NCBI GenBank assembly: GCA_963680875.1
Contig: OY804588.1
Location: 78,826,829 to 78,890,828, forward strand
Direction of reading: 5' to 3'
DNA: 64,000 nucleotides
Source of the DNA: Bathymodiolus brooksi
Taxonomy: Eukaryota; Mollusca; Bivalvia; Mytilida; Modiolidae
The position numbers were made by a program, and so were the translations under genes. This document shows positions 21,938 through 33,960 of the stretch, one piece after another (position 1 is the first letter of the stretch; the number at the start of each line of letters is the position of its first letter). The notes below the pieces were generated by a model. That model did no database searches, had not been told where the DNA came from, and worked only from the letters and a program-made list of their open reading frames with translations.

Positions 21938-23542
21938 GGGAACTAATGGACAAATCTTTTAATAAATTACCAAAAAATTTGTTCGTATATATCAAATATC
22001 AAAATATATCTAGAAAGAAAATATTGATTTAAAAATGTAATTTAAGATTTGTTTCTATATATTTATAGAAGTCGAACAGAGTATAGTAGAACAAAAAACA
22101 TAGACCAGTTTACAACTGGGGACTTAAACTTTCGATTAATAGGGAAACGACTTAAACTTCAGATTGAGAGAGAAACTTGTACAGCTGCCCCAGAAGAATA
22201 GAGGTCTATACAATCATTATTGTCCAAGACTTATTTATAAATGAGTAATTCCCAAATATCTTTCTTTTACTTTGAGAAATTTAAATATGAAACAAATCAA
22301 TTCAAAAATTACTTTCTTTATTGTTTTTTTTTCATCGTTTAGTGATTCATGGGACATAACTCTAGTTAAATCTTAAATTTCTAAACATCATTGTCATTAC
22401 TTCCCTCTCTGCATCTGTCGTCGTTGTCCGTTATCTTCATTAAACCAATTGCATCCAAACTTGGTAGGAATGTTAATTGGATAGTCCTCTACATACTTTT
22501 TCGATCGGAAATTCACAATTAAAAAAGGTGCACCAAGGCGCAAAAATGTGTTTTCTCCATTTGTATATTGAATATGTAGTTATACGTCGATTTTGATGAT
22601 TATTCCTTCATGTTCCTTATCAAATACATGTGAAAATGTGACCTCTGATTTTTAATTGTATTGTTATCATGATTACTTGAAGGTGGTTGATGTTGACAAC
22701 AGATCTTCTCCAGCAAAATTGTACACTTGAAGTAGAATTGCCCTGTAAGCATCATAAATGGTAGTTTTATTTTTAATGATTTTTTTTATTTACCAAGCAA
22801 CGTCAATATTCTATAATTCAACTCAAAATCCTTGCATATTTTTTCTTTGAAAATGGTACAGAATTTGTACATATGTGACATATTTATGACGGAAACTCTT
22901 GATACTTACCTCCTGTCAATATAAGCTACCTCAATTTTAACGGACGCATCGTTTATTTTTCTTAAGATGAACCATGACTTCCAGTTTATAATTCAACTAT
23001 CCTGTTACTTCGTGTATCTAATTGTGTTTGTGTCCTTTTGTTTCTTTTTAACATAATATTATTAATTACCCTCCCATTTGCAGCCACATTCCAGTAGCGT
23101 CTGCATACAAAGTTTTAATATCGTAATTAATACGACATTTCGTGATGAGTGCATCATACCTAAATTTTCTATCTTAAAGATTGCTACTGGTGGGTAAACT
23201 GCTTACACCTGGGGCTAATAACAGTTGAATTGAATTAATATCAGAAGTTTTCTGATTCTACCCTTGAATTTGTTGATTGCTACGCAGTGTCTCACCCAAA
23301 GATGCCTCTGGGTCGGTTTGCACTATCGCAATCTCCTTCCGTTCTTTTCACATCGTTTACGACATTTACTTGACTTTGATAATCCTTGAGTAACACGGAA
23401 GGTGCCATATGTGGAGCAGGAAGTACAACCCTTCCGGGAGCACCCGGTGTTAATTGTGATTTTTCACAAGTACATTGTACAATTATTATCTACCATTGTG
23501 GTAGTTAACGGGCTTTTTCTACATAACCGGTATGATTCAAAC
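21938..23542 (+). repeat. Direct duplication, copy 2 (about 1.6 kb)
   Basis: Same segment as 19988-21510, with roughly 85-90 bp extra at about 22070-22165. The extra sequence includes a duplicated gacttaaact / aaacttcaga pair. A shorter, older relative of the left part is at 24485-24720. The two copies are separated by about 430 bp of non-duplicated sequence. Confidence 0.85.
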
Positions 23543-25150
23543 TTCGACAAACATCGCGGACACTGGACAGTGATGCATAAATAATTAGCTTCCGTCGCTT
23601 TTTAGTAAACCGCCTTTTTATTACATAATTATTTATTATTAACTAATATCATTGAGACTAGGCTTCTTAAGACATCTTCTGCTCTGTATCGCCAGCCTAA
23701 TCTCGTTACAAACTCTATCAAAGGCATTCTGGAAAATTTTAATCTGACCCCGGTACATTCCAATGCATATTTTGGCATATAAGCTTTGATATATAGACAT
23801 ATTTTATAGTTCAAATCTGCAAAAACAATAATAATTTCTTACCATTTTAAGTACATTTTGTAGATAAAGATGCATTTCTCAAGATATCGAATCGAACGGA
23901 AGGAATTTAATCAACATAATTAAGAATTTCTCAACAAGAAATAACTGTAATAAAATCATTGTGAGTTAGCTAGGGGTTTCAAAAAGAGGAGGCAGTGGTA
24001 TGTGGACCGCCGATTGAAGGTCTCCCTCCCGCGGCCGACAATTGTGACTTAACGGCCCAAAATCACGCCTTTTTTTTTATCGATTTCTATATTATTGAGA
24101 CCCTTTATACCAGTTACTATCGTATATAACGTCCACGTCGTCGCAGCTTCTATAGTAAGTTAAACATAACACAACTGATTGATTTTTAAAATAATATTTT
24201 ACGAATAATTTCAAATGACAGTACATGTACATAATAGATTAAAATGTGGGGGCGATATTGACGGGGGCGATTTTGCAGTGGGGCGATTTGACCAGGTATC
24301 CATTATTCTTAATCTGAAGTTGGCTTTCGGTCCTTCTTATCCCACTCCCTCTTTTCTCTCTCTATCTTCTTTAAGCACCAGAAAATCAGACGAGGCAGCC
24401 TCGTCTGCCTCAATGGTAGTTACGGTCCAGGTTAGAACCTTCTTTTCTCTATAATTTCAAGAAATAAAAACGGAAAATTGTACTTGTAAAAACATAGGTC
24501 AGTTTACCAATGGGGACATCCTCGTTTGCCATGGTTGAGATGCTTAGTCTTTGAATATGTAGTTGATTTGTTAACTATATACAACAAGGCAGCCCCAGCA
24601 GTAGGTCTATGTAATGTAATGCGTCTGATATCTATAAATACAAGAGGAAATTCCAATTTTTCTACTTTCACTTTGAATAATTTAAATATGAAAAAATTCA
24701 ATGAAGTAGTGCTTTAATTTACTAATTTTTTATTGGTTAGAAAAAAGTATGAATATTGATTTAAAGGACTGATTACGTTCAGAAGCTATTAATACTTAAA
24801 ACAAACTGACATATGAGAAGCAAAACAACATTTATATAGAAAAGTGTGTTCATTCATGGGACACAAATCTACCCAAGTACATTAGATCTGTTTACAACAA
24901 AACGCATTTATATGAGACAGAGCTTAGACAACACAGAGTTCAATAAACACAGGTGATTATGACAGGTCGGATTCCGTTGTCTCACTAACGACACCTGTCG
25001 TGTACTGTTGGGGATGACATATCCCTTGTTATGCTGGAATATCTATAATTGTTCAGTTTGATACTTCTTGAAGTTTCTTTTCATGTAGTTTAGTGTTAAT
25101 ACATGGTGAAGCTGGACAAGGTAAGCCAAAGATGAAAAATTGGGTCTTCC
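23543..25150. other. Gene-free stretch with minor repeats
   Basis: 24247-24292 has three imperfect copies of a ggggcgat(a/t)ttgac unit. 24485-24720 is a decayed relative of the duplication at 20-23 kb. 24950-25010 carries a cacgacaggtgtc-like piece of the EN-less PLE tail. No gene supported. Confidence 0.45.
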
Positions 25151-25870
25151 GTCAACGAAAAGAAGCTAATTTCACGTTCCGCTATATAGATAAATCACAT
25201 ACATAAACTGCTTGATAAAGAAATTATATATTTTAACAATACATTTGGCAGCTCTACATATACCTGGCAACACTTAAAAAAGAGGAAATCGTGGAAAATT
25301 ATAGGTCTGTTCCTTTGGAATATCAACCGGATCTTCCGTCACTCTCCTGTATATCAAAATTACACATATGTCCTCTTACAAACAGATTTATTGTTGGGAC
25401 TGCCAAATGCTCCAAGAAACATCTATCCAAATTATTAGCATATTTGCTATCAGTGGTTAAAACCTGGCCTCAGAGTTACTGTGACACCATGTGTGGTGTA
25501 ATTCAGATGTGAATACTGATAAATTTTAAAGATATGTTCGAGTACATACAATCAAGGTTCCTCTCCTCATGCAGTAGCAATAACACATTTGACTTCTCCA
25601 TCTTTTTCATAATTATACCCCATTCAAAACTAAAGAAAATTGATTTGTGTCATTTAAAAGAATAGATACAAATTTCTTGTTTTAGGAAGGGACAAATCTC
25701 ATTTTGGTGGAAGTGTTTCTCAATAGACGGTCCGCATTCCTATGAGTACAAGCTGTTCCCCTCTTCTCGCCGACTTGTTCTTTTATTTCTATAAATTTCA
25801 CTTATTGTAGGCTCAGAAAAGGGGACAAAGGTTAGCCCGATTCTTTAATTTCATGTTCCATTATATAGAT
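25150..25870 (+). pseudogene. Rearranged EN-less Penelope-like RT fragment
   Basis: 25153-25192 encodes the piece NEKK...NFTFRYID, normally downstream. From 25240 the upstream part follows: TLKKEEIVENYRSVP, LPSLSCISKLHICPLTNRFIVGTAKC, LSKLLAYLLSVVKTWPQSYCD, then YIQSRFLSSCSS. Further on, after frameshifts, come PLLADLFFYF and RFFNFMFHYIDE, where the homology ends at about 25870 against a foldback repeat. The order is scrambled and several stops are present. Confidence 0.75.
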
Positions 25871-25947
25871 GAAAACGCTCGATGGAATGTAAACAAAACA
25901 ATTAGGTGTTTAGTGAGAAATAAAATCAAACACCGGAAAAAGTACGA

Positions 25948-26015
25948 GATAAGGAGATCCCCGACACCCTTGGGTAAGATTTCAATCTTACCCTCGGGTG
26001 TCGGAGATTTCCCTA
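25948..26015. repeat. Foldback hairpin (gacaccc(t/c)tgggtaagat type)
   Basis: Left arm gataaggagatccccgacac ... gggtaagatt pairs with aatcttaccc ... ggtgtcggagatttccctat. It has nearly no loop. Same family as 28382-28505 and 29850-29932 (shared flank gagtcaaacacc or equivalent, and shared core cttacc(c)tcgggtgtc). Confidence 0.85.
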
Positions 26016-26044
26016 TATTGCACTCCCCCTGTGTTAAATTATAT

Positions 26045-27640
26045 ATATCTTACCCCAGCTCCTGGGTAAGACAAGCTACACGCCCTTATTACCGCAAAAT
26101 TGTTTTCCATTATTGAATTAAACTGTCGATTTATAGATATGCATCCGTGTCTTGGCAGTATTTTAAATGTATTTCACAATAAAATACAATGTATTTTATA
26201 AATATATTATATTATGCTACTACAACAGCGATAAATACCTGTAGAAATGTTATTTGGATAATATGAAGCAGCCGGCCGCGATACTGGTATTACCAGTATT
26301 GTAATATTTACAATACTAGTATTACCAGTATTATAATATTCACAATACTGGAAATACCAGTATTGCAAATATTACAATACTGGTAATACCAGTATTGTAA
26401 CACTGTACAATACTAGAAATACCAGTATTGTAATGTTACAATACTGGTAATACCAGTATCGTACATATACAATACTGGATGTACCAGAATCGTGCATTTA
26501 CAATACTGGAATACCAGAATCGTTGATCTATGCACAATACCGGAAGCTCCAGTATTCTTCATCCAACAATACTGGTAATACTAGTATTGTAAAACACATG
26601 ATACTGGAAGCTCCAGTATTCTTCATCCAACAATACTGGTAATACTAGTATTGTAAAGCACACAATACTGGAAACTCTAGTATTCTTCATCCAGCAATAC
26701 TGGTAATACTAGTATTGTAAAGCACACAATACTGGAAGCTCCAGTATTCTTCATCCAGCAATACTGGTAATACTAGTATTGTAAAACACACAATACTGGA
26801 AACTCTAGTATCTGGCAATTTGACACGAGTGGACAGAGCCTAATTCTAACTGTAAATCACAGCTCATTGTATTTACCGTTAGTATTAAGCTCCGTCCAGT
26901 CAGGTCAAATTACCTTACCAATATATATCAAACTCTAAGGGACCATACAAAATATTTTGACATTACAGGGCTTTTGCCTCTTATGTTACGTACAGCAGAA
27001 ATGACGTATGAGTATGAATTATATTCAATTCTTTTAGTATAATGTAGACATAAAAACTCGGGTTAACCAGAATTCTACCTAATCTTCCAATATCTGCAAT
27101 ACTGGTATAACCAGTATTTTCCAGTATCTGCAATACTGGTATTACCAGTATTTTCCAGAATCTTCCAGTATCTGTAATACTGGTATTACCAGTATTTTCC
27201 AGAATCTTCCAGTATCTGCAATACTGGTATTACCTGTATTTCCCAGAATCTTCCGGTATCTACAATACTCATATTTTGGCAATGACCAGTATTTTCTAGT
27301 ATTGCAGATACTGGAAAATTCTGGAAGATACTGGAATACTAGTATTTACCAGTATCTGTACCAGTATTGCAGATACTGGAAGATACTGGTAAAATACTGG
27401 TATTACCAGTATTGTGTACCAGTATTGTAGTATCAGTATCGCGGTCGGCTGCTTCATATTATCCTGTTATTTAATTGACTTTGGTCAAAGGGAGGTATTT
27501 TTTTTATTTACATTAGTTACTAACAAGGGAGAGCACTCTATATTTTCTCAAAGTAAGCAAATATTGACACGATATAGAAAGAGATGAGAAAAAGAGTCAA
27601 ACACCGTAAAAGGTGCAGGATTTTTTTTTTAACGTAGAAT
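26045..27640. repeat. Dispersed repeat copy A, split by an inserted element
   Basis: 26045-26255 and 27465-27640 together match 29298-29640: cttacccc(a/g)gctcc, gtaagacaagctacacgcc, ttggcagtattttaaatg, tacaacagcgataaatacct, then after the insert ttggtcaaagggaggta, gagcactcta and gtcaaacaccgtaaaaggtg. The insertion is described at 26256-27464. Confidence 0.88.
26256..27464. mobile_element. TIR element packed with ACTGGTA/TACCAGT palindromes, 8-bp TSD
   Basis: Terminal inverted repeats of about 31 bp begin GGATAATATGAAGCAGCC and differ at one position. The element is flanked by TGTTATTT at 26248-26255 and 27465-27472, an 8-bp target duplication. The sibling of the host repeat at 29470-29510 has a single gttattt and no insert, which supports insertion. 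The interior consists of two blocks (about 26280-26815 and 27090-27440) of short palindromic units such as caatactggtaataccagta. Between them lies a central region (26817-26925) that is itself an imperfect inverted repeat. No ORF is present, so the element is non-autonomous. An 8-bp TSD is typical of hAT elements, but the TIR start is not a classic hAT end, so the superfamily is uncertain. Confidence 0.85.
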
Positions 27641-28381
27641 CTAATATGAAACCGGCACGACCATGAATGCTCGCGCATCTGAAAATTATCTGGCAATTTC
27701 ACGCTCATCCAGTGCATCAAAAAGTGTCGAGATTGTTTGGGCCGAGATATATTGGGGACGACTTTTTTTTAGGGCCGAATCTAGTCTCATTCAATCGAGC
27801 TGTCGTTCCTTTATTCGAGTTATCGTTCCTTACGAAATCTCAAAAGTTAATTTCCGCGTAGAAACAAATATTCTTGTCAGTATGTCAGAAGAGATTTAAT
27901 AAATTGAAAAATATCAATATAAGTAAAACAACCTAACAAAATGACTTTTATTACACACGGGTTCCGGGTTTCAGTGGTATCTGACGTACGAAAGAGGGTA
28001 CGAGACTTCAGGATCACCTTTGCGCTTTATGTTAAGAAGATCTTCATTTGTTGAGTGCGTTAGTGTGTTACCCGGAAACCGGTGTTTACAAAACGTAGAA
28101 TTTTTTTTTCTTCGACAATATGTTCAGCCATGTTTGTTAAAAAATCCTAAGTACACATTTTATACCATAAAGAGCTCGCTTAAGCCCGCATATCACAAGA
28201 TGATAACTTTATTATTTTGAACCCTTTTAAAGTAGTAAAATTAAAAATCTTGTCTTATTTTAATACGTGGCATTTTGGTCCTCTGATGCGGTTCGCAAAT
28301 TAATGCGCCAAACTGCACAGAAAGTAAACAAACATTGACAGGGTAGAAAGGGGTGAGAAAAAGAGTCAAACACCATGAAAA

Positions 28382-28505
28382 GTGCAAGATAGTAAAATCT
28401 GTAACACCCTCGGTTAAGATTTAAATCGTATCAGACTCGGACAAGCCTCGTCCGATACGATTTAAATTGTACCCTTGGGTGTCACATATTTTACTATCTT
28501 GCACC
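28382..28505. repeat. Foldback hairpin
   Basis: Arms gtgcaagatagtaaaatctg ... atttaaatcgtatc and gatacgatttaaat ... ttttactatcttgcac pair, with a centre containing ctcggacaagcctcgtccga, itself partly palindromic. Flanks gagtcaaacaccat and cctggtgttagaccct are also partly inverted. Confidence 0.88.
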
Positions 28506-28576
28506 TCTCCTGGTGTTAGACCCTACATTTCTCACCCCTTGGATAAAGTAGTCCGTTAATTGAGGTGAACAAGATT

Positions 28577-28747
28577 AATAGGTTATAACACGAATCTCTA
28601 TTGAAGATCTTGGATTTCTTTCACAAGTGTGAGAAATTCCGTCTTTTCACGAGTGGAGAGTAGCGGAACGAGTGAAAAGACGTAGAATTTATCACACGAG
28701 TGGAAGAAATCCCAGATCTTCAATAGAGACGAGTGTAATAACCTATT
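28577..28747. repeat. Long foldback palindrome (171 bp)
   Basis: Almost the entire segment is self-complementary. aataggttataacacga, ctctattgaagatcttggat and gtcttttcac on the left pair with gtgaaaagac, atcccagatcttcaatagag and tgtaataacctatt on the right. Open frames within it are by-products of the palindrome. Confidence 0.9.
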
Positions 28748-29297
28748 TCTTCCGTTTTTAACAATGTTTACATTTCGGCCCCGAAACTTGATCACCACGT
28801 GCTAGGAGAGAAGGACGCTTATGTAAAGTTTGTGAGTGCATCGACCCGTGTACACATGCATGAACTCCTGAAAAGAACCGTTTAATCATTATAATTCTTC
28901 AATGCAATACTGAAACATAAACATGTATTCTTGCATATCCCTGCTCTAAAAATCACACAAATTAAAATTTGGCGAAATGTTGTTGACGTCCTTGGTACAT
29001 TAACACCATGACGTCATATGAAGACTTACAGTTTAAAACGTAAAGATCAGACGTCATTTGGTTTCGTGTACGCTTCAGTTTTGATAAAATATAACTAAAA
29101 TATGTTTGCAAGGTAGGCGTTTTAATTATTTTTGTGTATTGTTGTAAATATGGCTTTCAATCTGACACTATCGTAGTTTCCCGTTGAATATACCCGACCG
29201 ATTTGATTGGCTGACAATGCCATGTAAGACAAGGTCACGCGCAGCTGTCTTTATGGCTTGTCTTACATAGAAAACGCATCAAAGCGGAATAATTTTT

Positions 29298-29660
29298 TAT
29301 CTTACCCCGGCTCCAGGGTAAGACAAGCTACACGCCGTTTTTCCCGCAAAATTGTTTTCCATTGTTGAATTAAATTGTCGATTTATAGTGTCTTGGCAGT
29401 ATTTTAAATGTATTTCACAATAAAATACAATGTATTTTATAAAGATATTATAAATGCTACTACAACAGCGATAAATACCTGTAAAAAAGTTATTTGACGT
29501 TGGTCAAAGGGAGGTAATTTGTTTTTATTTACGTTAGTTACCTAACAAGGTAGAGCACTCTACATTTTCTCAACGTTAACAAATATTGACACGGGAGAAA
29601 GAGATGAGAAAAATAGGCAAACATCGTAAAAGGTGCAAAATTTTGTTATTGTAGAATCTA
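29298..29660. repeat. Dispersed repeat copy B (uninterrupted)
   Basis: Sibling of 26045-27640 without the inserted TIR element; gives the pre-insertion state (gtaaaaaagttatttgacgt at 29481-29500). A related short inverted pair, atgtaagacaag / cttgtcttacat, lies just upstream at 29224-29270. Confidence 0.85.
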
Positions 29661-29849
29661 TCTCAAGTTTGTTAACTTTATTATTTTGAACCTCTTTAAA
29701 GTTGTAAAATGAAAATCTTGTTTTATTTTATTACGTGGCATTTTGGTCCTGTGATATGGTTCGCAAATTAATGCGCCAAACTACACAAAAGGTAAACAAA
29801 CACTAACACGGTAGAAAAGGTTGAGAAAAAGAGTCAAACACGGTAAAAG

Positions 29850-29932
29850 ATGCAAGATAGTAAAATCTGTGACACCCTCGGATAAGATTTAAATCTTACC
29901 CTCGGGTGTCACAGATTTTACTATCTTACACC
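29850..29932. repeat. Near-perfect loopless foldback hairpin (83 bp)
   Basis: Arms aagatagtaaaatctgtgac ... and ...gtcacagattttactatctt meet at aaatctt/aagattt with essentially no spacer. Clearest member of the family also seen at 25948 and 28382. Confidence 0.9.
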
Positions 29933-30529
29933 TCTCCTGGTGTTAGACCCTATATATCTAACGTTAACATAATGACGGCACTGAATTATATAGCTTGGAC
30001 AGTGCAAACATTGAAGGTTTAACTAGTACAGCGTGGGGTGGTATTACCTGTTAGAAGTATATATTTAGTTGACGAGTATATATATATATAAAAGTATAGT
30101 CTTTAAGTCGTAAGAAAAGCGTTTTATTATGGACATACAATGTACTAAGAAATACAACGGACGTTTACAAGCCATATCGGCATGTACCTTGGTGTAGCCT
30201 ATACATGTTCATGAAAGGTGTACACGATGTTTGGTTGCTCACACTGCAATACCATGAATACTGATGAACTTCATTTCAACATTTTAAAGTACCTTTATTT
30301 CGGGACATACTACCCCCAGGTGAACAAAATAGAATGATAAAGACACCGTCTCCACATTTGAATGAATATATCTAGGTCTATCTATATTTAGGCAATCTTC
30401 AAATCTAAATCCCACTCATTAAAATTATTTGGTACAAAATTATACAGATAATATATCCATTCTTCATGTAGTGTTATTAACTGTTAAAGATTCGACAACA
30501 AGCGTATTAATCATAGCATCTATTGTGGG

Positions 30530-30775
30530 GTCGATTAAGAGCAAAATATTATGACAAAAGAGATGATTTTAATTTTCATATTGTGAACATTCCATTTATA
30601 TGTAACAACAGTCCAGCGGCACCTGCATATGGAGCATATATATCTCTGTTATACATGTTCCAGATATTGTGGTTTCTATCATGATTTTCTTGATAGAGGG
30701 TTGTTGCTAATAAGGAAGCTAGCAGGTTGCTAGTGGCTACGTTGACGTCATCACAATCCGGTCCTTTCTTCAATC
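30530..30775 (+). pseudogene. C-terminal fragment of EN-less Penelope-like RT
   Basis: Encodes YDKRDDFNFHIVNIPFICNN, then SPAAPAYGAYISLL, then a frameshifted remnant of the CGSYQDFLDRGLLL region. Stops follow. 5'-truncated; the tail fragment 30776-31000 follows directly. Confidence 0.75.
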
Positions 30776-31000
30776 ATGACTTATCACCGGGTTTGTAACT
30801 AGATTAACACGACGGGTGCCACTTGTGGAACAGCAACTGCTGATTCTTCAGGATCACCTGAGTTATTCCTGGTTTGTAGTAGGGTTCGTGTAGCTCGATC
30901 TGTAGTTTTCTGTGTTGTGTTTGTCCTTTTGGTCATTGTATTATCTGTCCTTCGATGTACGGCTTCTTGGTATTCAACCTTTTCTTATCTGTAGTTGTCT
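30776..31000 (+). repeat. 3' tail of EN-less PLE-like copy
   Basis: gacttatcaccgggtttgta, acgacgggtgccac, gcaactgctgattcttcagg, gtagctcgatctgtag, tttgtccttttggtcattgt, then atctgtccttcgatgtacgg. Same order as 56486-56700. Confidence 0.7.
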
Positions 31001-31681
31001 ACATTTTCGCTGTTTAGAGATTAAGCCGATATAACCTTAAAAAAGGAAACTTTAAACTGTGATGGTCATCAATTCCACCAATATCAACAAAATGAATAAT
31101 CACCTCTCATCTTAACTGAACGCAAAATGACACCGATATATGACATTGAAAATTCTGGTAAAAAATATGGCGGGATGAAACATAAATTAATGGGGTCCCA
31201 ATCCTCCCATCTTGATAACTGGATCTCTAACGGCAATACATATAAAACAAATGATAAAGAAAAACTGCACAGATTCGCTCCCACTCACAAAAACACATAC
31301 GATCACAAAAATGAATGACAACATAAGCATGAACCGTACAATAGCAGGGCCAATGAATGCTGGTAGTTAACTAACTATACCGTCTCGCATATGAACATAT
31401 GAAATAACCTATTTTTCTGTTAGTCTGTCTGTTTGTCCGTATTAAGTCAGGGTCAAACTACACATGCCAAACTTACGTTAGGAAATTCATAACAAACAAC
31501 ATGCATTACATTTTATATACTTAAATGGTAATTTAGAAACTGACCTAATCACGAACACTTTTGAATCACTAGATAGACCATGATTTATCAGTGAGGTGAG
31601 CCGTGTCGGACATGTGCATCTTACTACAGATCTACAGACCATATATATAAACCTATTAATTCGGGTGATTGTAAAACAAGA

Positions 31682-31765
31682 AACAAAACAGAAACGAAAC
31701 GAAACGAAACGAAACAAGATAAAACAGAAACGAAACGAGATACAACAGAAACGAAACGAAGCTAA
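31682..31765. repeat. (GAAAC)n-rich low-complexity tract
   Basis: Runs of gaaac/aaacg units with interspersed agataaaaca and agatacaaca. Open frames across it are composition artefacts. Confidence 0.85.
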
Positions 31766-32920
31766 AAAAAAATCATCAATAAATAATAAAACGAAACAAA
31801 CATTAACGAAACGATGTGTTTTAACATTAGATAACAATTCACAAAATGCCAGTGGCGGATTGAAATACCTTTACAATTTACCAGTAGATTTGGCTATGGA
31901 AGAAAAAAATAATCAGGATTTCATATATAAAAGCTCACCACTTTCCTGCTTCTTGTGTGCTATGTAAATTTCTGAGATTCATAGAAAAGAAGAAATATAT
32001 TTGATTGATACCAATTCCGCTCCTCAGGAAGCGACGGTCAACAAAGTCGACCCATGGTCTTCAATATGGTAGAAACCTACACCATGAAGCGATCTCCGAG
32101 TAGCCCATGAAACATCAAAGTCTACACCATTCGATATCTATTTGTGAAGTTAAATTAAAGATTCTAATGTAATCACACGAACTACAGGATAGATTACCAG
32201 TTTAAAGAAATAAACTTTGTGGACCTTGGTTTTTTGTTGTGTTGTGCGTGTTTCCCCCCATTTTTTCAGTTACTTTGTATGACGGTTCACCAGTATGACA
32301 AGTGGCTGTGAAAAACAGTTCACGATCTGTGTTGGTTTGATCTATACGGACAAAACAATCAATTAATAGTAAACTTCATCTTATGCCAAGGAAATCTGAA
32401 TTTTTCTCTGTGAAAAATTCCTGGAGCCTTGATACAATTTGTCGTGCGAAACTGAAGTTATGCTATGGAAACCAGAGATGTGAATACACATCTCTGTGGA
32501 AACCAAATTATTTTCTTAAACCTGTTGGGTTTTTTGAATTGATAGTTCGATCTTAAAATCAGTAGGCTTCTTGTTCCATTATAAAACATCAGTGTAAGTT
32601 TCATCAAAATGTGAGAAAATAAGATTTCCTAAAGGATTTGTTTATATATTTTTTTAAGTTATTAGGAAATCAGAAAACAACACCCCCTAAAACAACAACA
32701 AAAAACCTAGCAAAAAATTGCGGAGCCCACAGCATAGCACAGGATTGTGCTGAAATCGACTTTGACCTCAAAATGATAGTCCTATCATTGTGTTTGTAAG
32801 ACACTTTTGCAGCCAGCTATCAGAAAGGATGGATGGACAGAAAGGATATAGGTAATCTATAATTTCGTATACCCATACAATTTTAGAACTAATACCAGAA
32901 ATTACAAATTTTGACCAATT
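31766..32920. other. Gene-free stretch
   Basis: Unique-looking AT-rich sequence; no motif or repeat recognised beyond short homopolymers. Confidence 0.35.
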
Positions 32921-32924
32921 TTGT

Positions 32925-33960
32925 ATATAGTTGAGTAGCTTCAAAAATAAAGCAAAAACTCATTTAAAGTCTAAATTTATCGAATTGTGGAGAGACCAAA
33001 TGCTTCAACAAACAAATGGAATACTTAGAACTTATATTACATTCAAATCTAACTTTGGCAGAGAATTATATCTGTCTGTTCTAAACAATTTTGAGCAGAG
33101 GAGATGCCTTACATAGCTACGTATTTCCTGTCATCAATTGAAAATTGAGACTGGTAGATACCAGGGTACTCTCGTACAAGATAGAAAATGTCAGCGTTGC
33201 TCCTCTGGGGAAGTGGAAGACGAATATCATTTTCTATTTCACTGTAATAAGCTTGAAAATGACCGAAATCTCTTACTTAAGGAGATAGCTAAAGCTGTCC
33301 TAATTTCAAACGTTTAAATTCAAAGGATAAACTTGTTTGGTTAATGAATACAGAGGAAAAATCAGTCCTCACTGCTATAGCAACATTTAATCTAAAGAAC
33401 ATGAAATAGCATGGCTGTCTTTTTTGCTCTGGAAACGAGGAGGTCTGCATATAACAGTACCTTGAGCATCGTCCCTTGGTGTCCTTAGCTCAAATGAGAC
33501 CTCTACAGTTACTATTAATATGTTTGAATATGATTCTCTTTTTTTATTTTATATCTTTAAGCAAAATAATTAATGATAACACATAATAATTTTAATTATT
33601 TTATTACATACATATTGTTTTCCTGCATTGGACACGAGGAGGTGTTGTTTCAATTTCAACAAACCTTAGCACCGTCCTTTGGTGCCCATTGCAGCAAAAC
33701 AATATTCTATTAAACATTGCTTCCATTACCCAGAGTAGCAACACAGCTGCACATACCTTATTGGTCAATATTAATTGACAATTCATTTTATTGTTCAACA
33801 AATCATTTTATTGTTTAGTCCTTGATATGTACTGAATTTGCTGTCATATGCTGTTTTATATATGTTAAACAATCATGACTGTTAAATGTAAATTCCCCTT
33901 TGGGGACCTGATCTGGAAAATAAAATTATTCTATTCTATTCTATTCTATTCTATTCTATA
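32925..33960 (+). pseudogene. 5'-truncated LINE relic with ATTCT tail
   Basis: Encodes the end of a non-LTR retrotransposon ORF2: KSKFIELWRDQM, then LVLNNFEQRR-like sequence, an in-frame TAG at 33114-33116, then LRISCHQLKIETGRYQG and the Cys/His motif CQRCSSGEVEDEYHFLFHC. The LRIS.H.L.IE.GRY pattern and CxxC...HF..HC motif are typical of the C-terminal region of LINE ORF2. A 3' UTR of about 600 bp ends in aaataaaattattctattct and a (TTCTA)n tail at 33928-33959. The RT and endonuclease are missing. Confidence 0.82.

Noticed and set aside
31596..31967. Lys/Asn-rich 123-residue protein
   Set aside because: Composition follows from the (GAAAC)n tract; the start is incidental.
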